NCBI GenBank assembly: GCA_018902755.1
Contig: JAHIQI010000015.1
Location: 1 to 62,522, forward strand
DNA: 62,522 nt
Source of the DNA: Pseudomonadota bacterium
Lineage (GTDB): Bacteria > Desulfobacterota > Desulfarculia > Desulfarculales > Desulfarculaceae
Direction: 5' to 3'
Under the pieces are notes generated by a model. The model searched no databases, was not told the DNA's origin, and worked only from the letters and a program-made list of their open reading frames with translations. Every line of letters begins with the position of its first letter. Position 1 is the first letter of the stretch. Position numbers and translations under genes: made by a program. Below, piece by piece: positions 42,810 to 55,657 of the stretch.

Positions 42810-44998
42810 TTATGCTCCCTCTCCCACGTGGACCCTGTCCAGCGGGCAGACTGTCGTCAGGGGGCAGGACTCTTCCCGTGAATCCCGGTGGGCCGACTCA
42901 TGTATGGCGGCGATGGCGTTGGCGGCCAGGGGATATATGTGGTCCTCCCCGATCTTGGCCAACAGGTGGGTGCGTTTCATCACCTCCAGCACGCCCTCCT
43001 TGATATGGGAGAAGCTTATGTCGTAGCCGGCGCTGCGCACCCGGTCTATGGTCAGCGACAGGGCCTCCTCCCCGGAGGCGTCGATGTCGTTGATGCCGTT
43101 GGCCACCACCAGTATATGCCGCAAGTTGGGCATTTGACGGATGCGTTCGTCTATCTGGTCTTCCAGGAAGCTGGCGTTGGCGAAGAACAGGGGGCCGTCG
43201 AAACGCACCACGGCCACGTGTTCGCATTGGCGCAGCTTGAAGTGCTCCGCGTCGCGCAGGGAGCAGTCCGGGTGCATGGCCAGGGCGGCCACCTTGGGCC
43301 GCATGCTCTTGTACAAAAACATCAGCAGGGAGAGCACCACGCCGATCATGATGCCCTTGTCCAGGTGGGGCGCGTACATCAGGGTGGCGATGAAGGTGAC
43401 GATGCTGATGGCCCCGTCATACCACTGGGCCCGCCAGGCGTGCATGAAACCGGTGACGTTGATCAGCCCCACCACCGCCATCATGATGACCGCGGCCAAC
43501 ACCGCCTGGGGCAGGTTGAAGAGCAGGGGGGTGAAGAACAAGAGCACGATGACCACCATCAGGCTGGTGACCACGCTGGACAGGCCGGTGAAGGCGCCGG
43601 CCTGCAGGTTGACCGCGGACCTGGAGAAGGAGCCGGAGACCGGGTAGCTCTTGCCCAGGCAGCCTATGATGTTGGCCAGGCCCTGGCCGATCAGCTCCTG
43701 GTTGGGGTTCAGGCGCTGGCCGGTCTTGGCGGCCATGGCCTTGGCGATGCTGATGGCCTCCATGAAGCCCAGCAGGGAGATGATGATGGCGTAAGGGAAC
43801 AGCTGCAGGCCCACGTTCCAGTCCAGCTGGGGTATGGACAGGGTGGGCAGGCCCGGCGGGATGTCGCCCACCACCGCGCCGCCGCCCATCATGGTCAGCT
43901 TGGCGGTGTCCAGGGGACGGTTGCCCACCTTGATGCGCCAGACGCGTCCATCGGTCTGGGACCCCGCGGGCTGGCGGCCCTCCAGGTAGAAGCGCAGGCT
44001 TCCGTCCGGCTGGGGCACGCCAACGAACATGTGGTCGCGCAGGCGGGTGCGCAGCTCGTGGGCCTTGTGCTTTTCGCGCTCGATGAGCGCGGTGTCCAGG
44101 GAGGCCTCCTGCTTGAGCTTGAGCTCCTCCAGGGATTCCGCCCCCTTGGTCTGGTGCACCTGCTGCACCTTCTTGTTCAGCGAGGCGCGGGCGTCGCCCA
44201 GCTCGTTGATGCGCTTGACCTCATGGTTGAATGCCGCTATTTCCTGGCGCACCTGGGGGGAGACGATGGCGGCGATGTCGGCCTTGGTGTCGTGGTGGAA
44301 GCCGGTGGCCCAGGAGACCAAAATGGCCGCCGCCACCGCCACCAGCACGTAGGGGATCTTGGGGTTGAGCCGTTTGAGGCCGTACATCACCGCGAAGGCC
44401 CCTACCCCCATGGCCAGGGTGGGCCAGTGGGTGTAGTCCACCGCTCCCTTCAGCACCCGCCAGATGGTCTCGTAGTGATGCTCGGCCTTGTCCACGTAGA
44501 CCCCGAACATCTTGGAGAGCTGGCTGGAGGCGATGATGATGGCCGCCGCGTTGGTGAAGCCGTTGACCACCGGGTGGGACAAAAAGTTCACCACCAGGCC
44601 CAGGCGCAGCACTCCCAGCAGTAGCTGGAAGATGCCCACCACCAGGGCCAGCAGGATGGCGTAGGCGATGAACGCCTCGCTGCCCGCCGTGGCCAGAGGC
44701 TCCAGGGAGGCGCTGGTCATCAGCGACACCACGGCCACCGGGCCGGTGGCCAGCTGCATGCTGCTGCCGAACATGGCCGCGATCATGGGCGGCAAAAACG
44801 CAGCGTACAGGCCGTAGTAGGCGGGCAGTCCCGCCAACTGGGCATAGGCCATGGATTGGGGTATCAGCACCAGGGCCACGGTGATGCCCGCGATGGCGTC
44901 CACCCTGAAGGCCGATGCGCTGTAGTTTCGGAACCAGCCCAAGAAGGGCAGCAGGCGGTAAAGGATGCCCGGCTCCGAATTGTTGCCAGAGGTTTTTT

Positions 44999-45002
<4 letters not shown>
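42810..45002 (-). CDS. SulP-family anion transporter with large soluble insertion and STAS domain
   Basis: 730 residues. SulP hallmarks: G-I-T-V-A-L-V-L-I-P-Q-S-M-A-Y-A-Q-L-A-G-L-P near residue 40, V-N-G-F-T-N-A-A-A, and a C-terminal STAS domain (V-V-R-F-D-G-P-L-F-F-A-N then I-N-D-I-D-A-S-G). Between the helix ending S-W-A-T-G (about 234) and G-D-I-P-P-G-L-P (about 380) lies some 130 residues of charged, coiled-coil-like sequence not normal for SulP. With carbonic anhydrase in the operon, bicarbonate or sulfate is likely. ATG 45002 overlaps the NtrC-type stop (ATGA); the longer frame lies within that gene. Confidence 0.88.
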
Positions 45003-46363
<1,361 letters not shown>

Positions 46364-46366
46364 CGC

Positions 46367-47803
<1,437 letters not shown>

Positions 47804-48430
47804 GGCGTTCTCCGCTCCCGCCCCGGCCCCGGCCCGGCGGCCCCTTTGCCCGTCAAAAAGGCCTCTCGGTCTGGGCAGCGGCGCGGTGAGCCTATGCGCA
47901 AGTCCGGCATGCATGACCTCTTATGCATGTAAGAATCATGCCAAGGGGTCATATGCCGCGACTCAACCGGCGATTATCGTTGTGAAATGTCCCTCAATCA
48001 CCCCTCATGCCCGGTCTCGGGTGGTGTTGATTTATGCAACATCAAAGGGAGGCCAATTAGGTAAATTACCGGGCTATTACAACCAATTATATCAATTATA
48101 GCCTACCCCGTGGTAAGTGTTTCAAAATTCAACGGCGAAGTGATGAAAGCAGTGAAAAACTTCGGAGGCGAGTTTGGGCCGCGGAAAACCCGTGGGCCGG
48201 GAGGGTTCCGCGCCGCCGGGGAGGGCGGGACGCGGGCGGGCCTCTTAATATGGTTGACTGCGCCTCGGCGCGATCTGGACCGCCGGGGCGGCGAGTTTTC
48301 GCGCGGGAAGGGGCCGGCGGGAGGCCGTAACCTGAAAAAAAATACTAACACCCTGCCAACTCTCGCGAAAAGCTATAGCGGGAGATGCCTGTGGGCAATT
48401 TCTGGCCGCCAATTTCCCCGGCAAAAGGCT
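47804..48430. other. Long intergenic region between divergent operons
   Basis: About 630 bases, no convincing gene. It contains inverted repeats (CGCGGAA with TTCCGCG, 48180-48212, a 10-bp stem with a two-base bulge) and AT-rich promoter-like stretches. The 117-codon frame at 48110-48463 has no recognisable product. Confidence 0.45.
48086..48115 (-). promoter_or_regulatory. Candidate promoter of the minus-strand signalling operon
   Basis: Two TATAAT boxes read on the minus strand (48095-48100 and 48086-48091). The nearest -35-like TTGAAA is 19 bases ahead of the first. Spacing is not ideal, so this is tentative. Confidence 0.35.
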
Positions 48431-48459
48431 TTGACAAATAGTTATATTGTGGCTACAAT
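48431..48459 (+). promoter_or_regulatory. Sigma-70 promoter of the bam operon
   Basis: TTGACA (48431-48436), 17 bases, TACAAT (48454-48459): perfect -35, one mismatch in the -10, ideal spacing. Transcription should start near 48466, leaving a leader of about 285 bases. Confidence 0.75.
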
Positions 48460-48589
48460 GTAATTGTTTTTTCGATAGGGGTTGTTTTTACTCGTAAATT
48501 CAAGGTGTTTTTAGGCCGGGCTCAATACTGGATTAAGAAAGCACCAGCGGGTCCAGACGCCCCTCTCCCGGTGGTCGACGCGACAGCGC

Positions 48590-48717
48590 ACGCCTGAGGC
48601 GTATCACAGGGAGTTTGCACAGGAGTAGAGCAGGCTCGGCGGCAGCATTGGCCGGCGATACCTGCCCGGCAACCGGTTGGGCTGCCGGGCCTTAAGGCAT
48701 TGGAAGCCTGATCGCCG
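48590..48717 (+). promoter_or_regulatory. Structured 5' leader of bamB (possible RNA regulator)
   Basis: Hairpin ACGCC-TGA-GGCGT (48590-48602) is followed by a possible three-way junction: outer stem CGGCGAT (48653-48659) with ATCGCCG (48711-48717), inside it GCCCGGCA with TGCCGGGC (48664-48690, perfect 8 bp) and AGGC with GCCT (48695-48709). The length and compact fold suggest regulation. I could not match it to the molybdenum/tungsten cofactor motif or any other known class. Confidence 0.4.
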
Positions 48718-48751
48718 CAAGCCGGGCACACCACTCTCGTGAGGACTGAAA

Positions 48752-50761
48752 ATGAGGTACGCAGAGACTGGGTATAACTTAGAAGTCGATCTGTCCCGCG
48801 GCAACATCGAGAGGGTGGAGACCGATCCCCGGGACACCGAGCTGTACCTGGGGGGCCTGGGCACCAACGCCAAGATCATCTGGGACCGGGTTCCCCCCGA
48901 GGTCGAGCCCTTTTCTCCGGACAACCTGCTGATCTTCGCCGCCGGCCTCTTGTGCGGCACCCCGGCCACCGGCTGCAACCGCACCATCGTTACCACCATC
49001 TCCCCCCAAACCCGGCTGATGGCCTTTTCCATGATGGGCGGTTTCTGGGCCCCGGAACTCAAGTACGCCGGTTACGACAAGGTGATCTTCCGGGGCAAGT
49101 CGCCGGACCTGGTCTATCTGTACATCCACAACGACAAGGTGGAGTTGCGCGACGCCACCCACCTCCGGGGCAAGGGGTCCATCGCGACCGCGGCGCTTAT
49201 CCAAAAGGAGCTGAAGGAGCCCAAGGCCCAGGTGGCGGCCATCGGCATGGCCGGGGAAAACCGGGTGTTTTTCGCCTCCATCGAGCAGGGACGCTCCAGC
49301 GCCAGCCGCGGCGGCATCGGCGCGGTGATGGGCGACAAGAACCTCAAGGCGGTGGTGGTGCGCGGCACCAAGGACGTCAGCATCGCCAAGCCCATGGAAT
49401 ACATGGAGCTTTGCAACGAGGTCCTGGAGTACATCAAGTTTCGCAACGAGCACCCCATCCCCGGGGTCATGCCCATTCTGGCCGGGCTGGGCTCTCCCCA
49501 GGAGATGAAGGTCCACGACGAAAAGTGGCACACCGAAAACTTCTCCTGGGGCAACTCCCGGACGCGGCGCAAAGACTTCTGGAACGAGGACGTGGCCCGG
49601 GAGTGGACCGAGACCCTGGACTCCATGCGCACCCGGCTCATCAGTTGCTACAACTGCCCCATGACCTGCGGGGCCACCATTTCCCCGCCGGGCATGCCCA
49701 CCTACATGATGAAATGCTTCTCCAAGCTCACCTACACCATGGCCGCCATGTCCGACCTGGAGTTCGGCCTGGGCATCGCCCAGAGCGCCACGGAATACGG
49801 GGTGGACGGCTTCTCGGCCCCCCAGGTGATGGCCTTCGCCCTGGAGCTTTTGGAAGACGGCATCCTCACCGACGAGGACTTCCCGGGTATGCCCGAGGAC
49901 AACGAGGGCCGTTTCTACTGGCTGCTGGACCACATAGTGCGCCGCGAGGGCATCGGCGACATCCTGGCCAACGGCACCTATTGGGCGGCCAAGGAGATCG
50001 GCAAGGGGGCCGAGGAATACGCCCACAACAATATTAAAAAGCACGAGCAGCTTCCCCTGAAGCTGTCCATGCTCAACCCCATCTATTTCCTCATGTACGC
50101 CACCGGCGAGAAGATCAACATCACCCAGATCGAAGGCCAGTTCCCCCAGGCGCCCTTCCCCAAGCGGGAGCACCGGGAGGCCTTTGTGAAGGACTGGTTC
50201 CAGGTGCCGGACGAGAAGTTCAAGCAGTACTTCCTGGACTGGGAGCCGCGCGGCGACAACTCCATCCCCTACTACCCCACGCCGCCCATGGCCTGCGACA
50301 TCGTGGACTGGCAGGAGAGGATGCACTACATCGACGACGCCCTGGGCATGTGCGCCGGGTTGTCGTCCTTCCCGCTCAAGCCACCGTATCACCTGCACAA
50401 TTACCCCAAGTTCATCTCGGCCGGGGCGGGCATCGACATGGACACGGAAAAGCTGACCCAGGCGGCCAAGCGCTACCGGACCCTGGTGCGGGCCAACAAC
50501 ACCAGGCGGGGCATGAGCCGCAAGGACGAGAAGCCCCCCAAGGACCACTGGAAGAAAAGGTTCCCCGAGCTCGAAAAGGAGCTTCTGGACACCTACTACG
50601 CCTTCAAGGGCTGGAACGAGGACGGCATCCCCACCGAGACCACCCTGCGCGAGTTCGGCCTGGACTATGTGGCCGACGATTTCCTGGCGCGGGGCATACT
50701 CAAGAAGGACGGGGATGCGCCTCCCAAGGACGATACGCCTGATCAGGACAAGGAGGCGTAG
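48752..50761 (+). CDS. bamB: Class II benzoyl-CoA reductase, tungsten active-site subunit BamB
   Basis: 669 residues of the aldehyde:ferredoxin oxidoreductase superfamily, matching BamB throughout: opening M-R-Y-A-E-T-G-Y, then Y-L-G-G-L-G-T-N-A-K-I, C-G-T-P-A-T-G-C-N-R-T, G-R-S-S-A-S-R-G-G-I-G-A-V-M-G-D and C-Y-N-C-P-M-T-C-G-A, part of the Fe-S binding Cys set. BamB carries a tungsten-bis-pterin and one [4Fe-4S] cluster and reduces the aromatic ring of benzoyl-CoA to the 1,5-diene in the cytoplasm. First gene of bamBCDEF. The last 25 residues are Asp/Lys-rich and look like an added tail. Confidence 0.92.
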   Translation: MRYAETGYNLEVDLSRGNIERVETDPRDTELYLGGLGTNAKIIWDRVPPEVEPFSPDNLLIFAAGLLCGTPATGCNRTIVTTISPQTRLMAFSMMGGFWAPELKYAGYDKVIFRGKSPDLVYLYIHNDKVELRDATHLRGKGSIATAALIQKELKEPKAQVAAIGMAGENRVFFASIEQGRSSASRGGIGAVMGDKNLKAVVVRGTKDVSIAKPMEYMELCNEVLEYIKFRNEHPIPGVMPILAGLGSPQEMKVHDEKWHTENFSWGNSRTRRKDFWNEDVAREWTETLDSMRTRLISCYNCPMTCGATISPPGMPTYMMKCFSKLTYTMAAMSDLEFGLGIAQSATEYGVDGFSAPQVMAFALELLEDGILTDEDFPGMPEDNEGRFYWLLDHIVRREGIGDILANGTYWAAKEIGKGAEEYAHNNIKKHEQLPLKLSMLNPIYFLMYATGEKINITQIEGQFPQAPFPKREHREAFVKDWFQVPDEKFKQYFLDWEPRGDNSIPYYPTPPMACDIVDWQERMHYIDDALGMCAGLSSFPLKPPYHLHNYPKFISAGAGIDMDTEKLTQAAKRYRTLVRANNTRRGMSRKDEKPPKDHWKKRFPELEKELLDTYYAFKGWNEDGIPTETTLREFGLDYVADDFLARGILKKDGDAPPKDDTPDQDKEA

Positions 50762-50763
50762 CC

Positions 50764-51306
50764 GTGCCGGAAGAGAAAAAGACCAAGACCGTCAAGACCA
50801 TAAAAGTCGATGTTGATAAATGCAACGGTTGCCGGGCCTGCGAAATGATCTGCTCGGCCTATCACGCCGCGCCCAAGTACAGCGGCAACAACCCCGAGCG
50901 CTCGCGCGTCCGGGTGATCCGCGAACCGCTCCGGGATCTGTACGTCCCGGTGTATGCCGGCGAATACACCCCGGCCGAGTGCCTGGGCCGCGACAAGTAC
51001 GTCATCGACGGCAAAGAGTACGAGGAGTGCGCCTTCTGCCGGGCGTCGTGCCCCTCGCGGGATCTGTTCAAGGAGCCCGACTCCGGCCTTCCCCTGAAAT
51101 GCGACATGTGCGAGGGCGAGGACGAGCCCTTGTGCGTGAAGTGGTGCATCGTGGACGCGCTGACCTATGAAGAGCGCGAAGAGGAAGCCGAAGAGGACGA
51201 GAAGCCCGAGGACATAGACGTGGGGATCGAGGCGCTGGCCGACAAATACGGCATGGACAAGATAATGGACGCCGTGGCCCGCATGTCGCAGCAGAAGAAA
51301 GACTAG
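50764..51306 (+). CDS. bamC: Benzoyl-CoA reductase Fe-S subunit BamC
   Basis: 180 residues with GTG start two bases after bamB. Ferredoxin-type Cys sets: C-N-G-C-R-A-C-E-M-I-C near residue 20, C-A-F-C-R-A-S-C-P-S, and C-D-M-C with C-V-K-W-C, so about three [4Fe-4S] clusters. BamC is the partner that brings electrons to the BamB active site. An acidic stretch (E-E-R-E-E-E-A-E-E-D-E-K) separates the last cluster from the C-terminal helix. Confidence 0.92.
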   Translation: MPEEKKTKTVKTIKVDVDKCNGCRACEMICSAYHAAPKYSGNNPERSRVRVIREPLRDLYVPVYAGEYTPAECLGRDKYVIDGKEYEECAFCRASCPSRDLFKEPDSGLPLKCDMCEGEDEPLCVKWCIVDALTYEEREEEAEEDEKPEDIDVGIEALADKYGMDKIMDAVARMSQQKKD

Positions 51307-51341
51307 CTCTCTAACGGCCGGACCGGGGGTTGGGGCGGACA

Positions 51342-52493
51342 GTGGAAAACGTAGCCGATTATAAAGAGATCGTAGAGGTCATAAAGGACAATGGCGGCGA
51401 CGCCTTTAAACTCTGCTTCCAATGCGGTCTCTGCGATACGGTCTGCCCCTGGAACCGGGTCCGCGACTTCAGCATGCGCAAGATCGTGCGCCAGGCCACC
51501 TTTGGTTTCACCGACATCGAGAGCGAAGACATCTGGCGCTGCACCACCTGCGGCCTGTGCCCCAGCCGCTGCCCCCGGGACGTCAAACAGATCGAATCCG
51601 GGGTGGCGCTCAGGCGCATCGCCACCGAATATGGCGTGTTCCCCACGGCGGTCAAACCCATCCGCACCATCAGCGGCAGCCTCATGGGCGAGGGCAACCC
51701 ACTCAGCGAAGAGCGCAAGGACCGGGCCAAGTGGGCCGAGGGCCTGGGGGTCAAGACCTTCAGCCAGGAGATGGAGATTCTCTACTTCCCCGGCTGCTAC
51801 CTTAGCTACGACCAGCGGCTAAAAAAGGTGGCCAAGGCCACCGCCCAGGTGCTGAAGGCGGCGGGAGTGGACTTCGGCATCCTGGGCGAAAAGGAAAGCT
51901 GCTGCGGCGAGAGCATCCGCAAGACCGGCGACGAGGACGTGTTCCGCCGCCTGGCCAAGGAAAACATCAAGAACTTCATCGACGCGGGCGTGAAGAAAAT
52001 CCTGGTTTCCTCCCCCCACTGCTATCACACCTTCAAGAACGAATACCCCGAGTTCATGGTCAACTTCGAGGTGGTGCACATCACCCAGTATTTGTTGGAG
52101 CTGATCCAGCAGGGGCGGCTGGAGATCAAAGAGGAATATCGCAAGAAGATCACCTATCATGATCCCTGCTACCTGGGCAGGCACAACGGCATATACGACG
52201 AGCCCCGCGAGGTGTTGGGCAGCGTGCCCGGACTGGAACTGGTGGAAATGCCCGACTGCCTGGAGGCCAGCCTGTGCTGCGGCGGCGGGGGAGGGCGCAT
52301 CTGGATGGAGACCCCCAAGGGGGAGCGCTTTTCCGACCTTAGGTTGCAGCAGGCCATGGACCTGGAGGCGGAGGTGTTGGTCACCGCCTGCCCCTATTGC
52401 ATCACCAACTTCGAGGACAGCAGGTTGACTCTGGACAACGGCGAGTCGGTGGAGGTGAAGGACATTTCGGAGATAGTCCAAGAGGTCATCTGA
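51342..52493 (+). CDS. bamD: Benzoyl-CoA reductase HdrD-like Fe-S subunit BamD
   Basis: About 383 residues. Two N-terminal [4Fe-4S] motifs (C-F-Q-C-G-L-C-D-T-V-C-P and C-T-T-C-G-L-C-P-S-R-C-P) precede two CCG domains of the HdrB/HdrD type (C-Y-L then E-S-C-C-G-E; C-Y-L-G-R then S-L-C-C-G-G-G-G-G-R), which hold non-cubane clusters in heterodisulfide reductase. It should connect BamC with the flavin-based part of the complex. GTG 51342 has a GGGGCGGA site; TTG 51330 is an alternative four codons earlier. Confidence 0.88.
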   Translation: MENVADYKEIVEVIKDNGGDAFKLCFQCGLCDTVCPWNRVRDFSMRKIVRQATFGFTDIESEDIWRCTTCGLCPSRCPRDVKQIESGVALRRIATEYGVFPTAVKPIRTISGSLMGEGNPLSEERKDRAKWAEGLGVKTFSQEMEILYFPGCYLSYDQRLKKVAKATAQVLKAAGVDFGILGEKESCCGESIRKTGDEDVFRRLAKENIKNFIDAGVKKILVSSPHCYHTFKNEYPEFMVNFEVVHITQYLLELIQQGRLEIKEEYRKKITYHDPCYLGRHNGIYDEPREVLGSVPGLELVEMPDCLEASLCCGGGGGRIWMETPKGERFSDLRLQQAMDLEAEVLVTACPYCITNFEDSRLTLDNGESVEVKDISEIVQEVI

Positions 52494-52526
52494 CAAACGC
52501 TTTAGCACTGGTAAAGGCGTAAGTAA

Positions 52527-55500
52527 ATGGAAACGGAAACGGCACAGCTTCTAAAGATCCCCGCCGACGGCAATTACGGCGACGTAATGGTCCTGGGCGG
52601 AGGGGTCAGCGGGATTCAGGCTTCCCTGGATCTGGCCACCGCCGGTTACAAGGTCTATTTGGTCGAGAAATCACCAGCCATTGGTGGGCACATGTCGCAG
52701 TTGGACAAGACATACCCCACCAATGACTGCTCTATGTGAATTCTCTCGCCCAAACTGGTCGAGGTCGGCCGGCATCCAAATATCGAGGTCCTGTCATACA
52801 CTGAAGTAACCAGTGTGGACGGTGAGGTGGGTGATTTTTCGGTGACCCTGAACCGCAAGCCCCGCTATGTCATAGAGGATCGGTGCACGGGTTGTACAAC
52901 CTGCGTGGAGTACTGCCCCGTGGAGTACCCCGACCAATTCAACCAGGAGATATCGGAAAACAAGGCCGTACATATATTTTTCGCCCAGGCCATTCCCCTG
53001 ATCGCCTATATCGATGAAAGCTGCCTCTATTTAAAAGAAAAGAAATGCCGCATCTGCGAGAACGTGTGCAAGGCCGACGCCATCGACCTGGGGCAAAAAG
53101 CGCAGAAGATGGAGATCAAGGTGGCGGCCATCGTGTTGGCCACCGGCTACGACACCTACGACCCCAGCCTTAAGAATGAATACGGCTACGGCCGCATGAC
53201 CAACGTGGTCACCAGCATGGACTTTGAGCGGCTGCTGTGCGCCACCGGCCCCTACGAGGGCGAGATCCTGCGCGCCTCGGACCGCAAACACCCCCACAAG
53301 ATCGCCTGGATTCAGTGTGTGGGTTCCCGGCGGGTGACGCCGGGGGACAACAGCTATTGCTCGGCGGTGTGTTGCTCCTACACCCAGAAGCAGGTGATCC
53401 TTACCAAGGACCACGACGCCGACGCCAAGCTCACCGTGTTCCACAACGATATCCGCTCTTACGGCAAGGACTTCGAACGCTACTACCAGCGCGCCGAAGA
53501 GCTCTCCGACGTGCGTTTTATACGTTCCTACACCACCGTGGCCAGGGAAGATCCCGAGACCAAGAACGTTTTCGTGCGCTACGCCACCGCCAACGATGGG
53601 GTGAAAGAAGAAGAGTTCGACATGGTGGTGCTGTCGGTGGGGCTAAACCCCCCGGCCGACTATCAGGGCCTGGCCGACAAGTTCGGCATCGAGCTGACCG
53701 AGCACGGCTTCTGCCTGGCATCCACCACCAACCCCATCGGGACCACCCGGCCCGGCGTGTACGTGTGCGGCGCCTTCCAGGGTCCCATGGACATCCCCGA
53801 GTCGGTGTTCACCGCCAGCGGGGCGGGCACCCAGTGCGGCGAGCTGCTGGACTACCGCCGGGGCGGGCTGACCAGGGAGCGGGTGTACCCGGCGGAAAAG
53901 GACGTCTCCCAGGAGAAGCCCAGGATCGGGGTGTTCGTGTGCCACTGCGGCTCCAACATCGGCCGGGTGGTGGACGTGCCCAACACGGTGGACTACGCGC
54001 TGAGCCTGCCCAACGTGGTCTACGCCCAGGAGCAGCTTTTCTCCTGCGCCACCAACTCGGCCAAGGAGATCACCGACACCATCAAGGAGAAGGGCCTCAA
54101 CCGGGTGGTGGTGGCCGCCTGCTCGCCGCGCACCCTGGAGCCCCTGTTCCGCGACACCCTGCGCGAGGCGGGGCTGAACCAGTACTACTACGACATGGCC
54201 AACATCCGGGAGCACTGCTCCTGGTGCCACTCCAAGGAAAAGGAAGAGTCCACCCGCAAGGCCCAGGACATCATCCGCATGTCCGTGGCCCGGGCCGGGC
54301 ACCTCAAGCCCTTGCAGGAGATGGACCTGCCGGTGAACAAGGCCGCCCTGGTGGTGGGCGGGGGCCTGGCGGGCATGACCAGCGCCCTGTCCATGGCCAA
54401 CCAGGGGCATGAGGTCCATCTGGTGGAAAAGGAAAACGACCTGGGGGGTATGGCCCGGCGGCTGCACTACACCCTGGACGGCCTGGACGTGCAGGAGTAC
54501 CTGGACCGCCTGGTGCGCCAGGTCTACCGTCACCCGGCCATCCACGTCTACACCAACGCCGAAATCGTCGAGGCCACCGGCTACGTGGGCAACTTCGTGA
54601 CCAAGCTCACCTCCGACCGGGGGCCCAGCGAGATCAAGCACGGCGCCACGATCGTCGCGGTGGGGGTGGACGTGTACAAGCCCACCGAGTACCTCTACGG
54701 TCAGGACGAGCGGGTGTTGACCCACCTGGAGTTGGAGGAGCGCATCTCCTCTGGCGACGAGGCGGTGACCGGAGCCCAGACCCTGGTGATGATCCAGTGC
54801 GTGGGCTGCCGCAACACCGACCGCAACTACTGCTCCCGGGTGTGCTGCTCCGAGTCCATCAAGAACGCCCTGAAGCTAAAAGAGATCAACCCGGAGATGG
54901 ATGTCTACATCCTGTTCCGGGACATCCGGACCTACGGTATGCTGGAGGACTACTACCGCGAGGCCTCGGCCGAGGACGTGAAGTTCATCCGCTACGAGCC
55001 GGAAAACCCGCCCCAGGTGGAGGCTACGGAAGAAGAAGGCCGCCCGGTGTTGCAGGTGAGCCTCATGGACTACGTGCTGGGCATGGAGCTGGCCATCGGC
55101 GCGGATATCGTGACGCTGGCCGCCGCGGTGATACCCCGTGAGGACAACAAGGACATCTCCCAGTTGTTCAAGGTGTCCCTGGGGCCGGACGACTTTTTCA
55201 AGGAAGCCCACGTGAAGCTCAGGCCGGTGGACTTCGCCACCGACGGGGTCTACCTCTGCGGCACGGCCCACTACCCCAAGCACATACCCGAGGCCATCAA
55301 CCAGGCCTACGGCGCGGCGGGGCGGGCCCTCACCCTGCTCTCCAACGACATCGTCACGGTGTCGGGCTCGGTGTGCGAGGTGGACGAGGCCCGCTGCATG
55401 GGCTGCGAGGCCTGCGGCCGGGCCTGCTCCTACGGGGCCATCGAGTTCCGCAAGACCAAGCAGGGCAAAAAGGCGGTGGTCAACCCGGTGCTTTGCAAGG

Positions 55501-55607
55501 GCGACGGCCTGTGCAACGCCAAGTGCCCCACCGGGGCCATCTATTTGAAGCACTTTACCGACGAAGAGTTGTTGAGCCAGATTGACGCCATGAGCGCTAC
55601 TGCGTAA
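52527..55607 (+). CDS. bamE: Benzoyl-CoA reductase HdrA-like flavin subunit BamE, selenoprotein
   Basis: 1,026 residues read through UGA 52737-52739 as selenocysteine 71. The context is N-D-C-S-M-U-I-L-S-P-K-L-V-E, where HdrA has C-S-M-C-I-L-S-P-K, so the two frames are one protein and a frameshift or pseudogene reading is wrong. Layout: FAD fold (V-L-G-G-G-V-S-G-I-Q), two [4Fe-4S] sets (about 120 and 174), a further Cys region (F-V-C-H-C-G-S-N-I-G-R, about 470), a second FAD fold (V-V-G-G-G-L-A-G-M, about 606), and a C-terminal two-cluster ferredoxin. It is the likely electron-bifurcating flavoprotein of the Bam complex. Confidence 0.9.
52755..52772 (+). ncRNA. Predicted SECIS element of bamE
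   Basis: CTGGTCG-AGGT-CGGCCGG: seven pairs (two G-U) closed by loop AGGU, 22 bases after the UGA. The loop resembles the AGGUCU apical loop of E. coli fdhF, and the distance is normal for bacterial SECIS hairpins. Confidence 0.6.
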
Positions 55608-55657
55608 CAGTGTGGGCGCGGCGTGGGCTGCGCCTGGGGACCAAGGAGAAAAAGGCG

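Noticed and set aside
48110..48463. 117-codon plus-strand frame in the bam upstream region
   Set aside because: It runs through the promoter, has no family pattern and is rich in Gly/Arg from GC-rich sequence.
52527..52739. Separate 70-codon gene or frameshifted pseudogene before bamE
   Set aside because: The UGA falls exactly on a conserved Cys position, the frame continues with conserved residues, and a SECIS-like hairpin follows.
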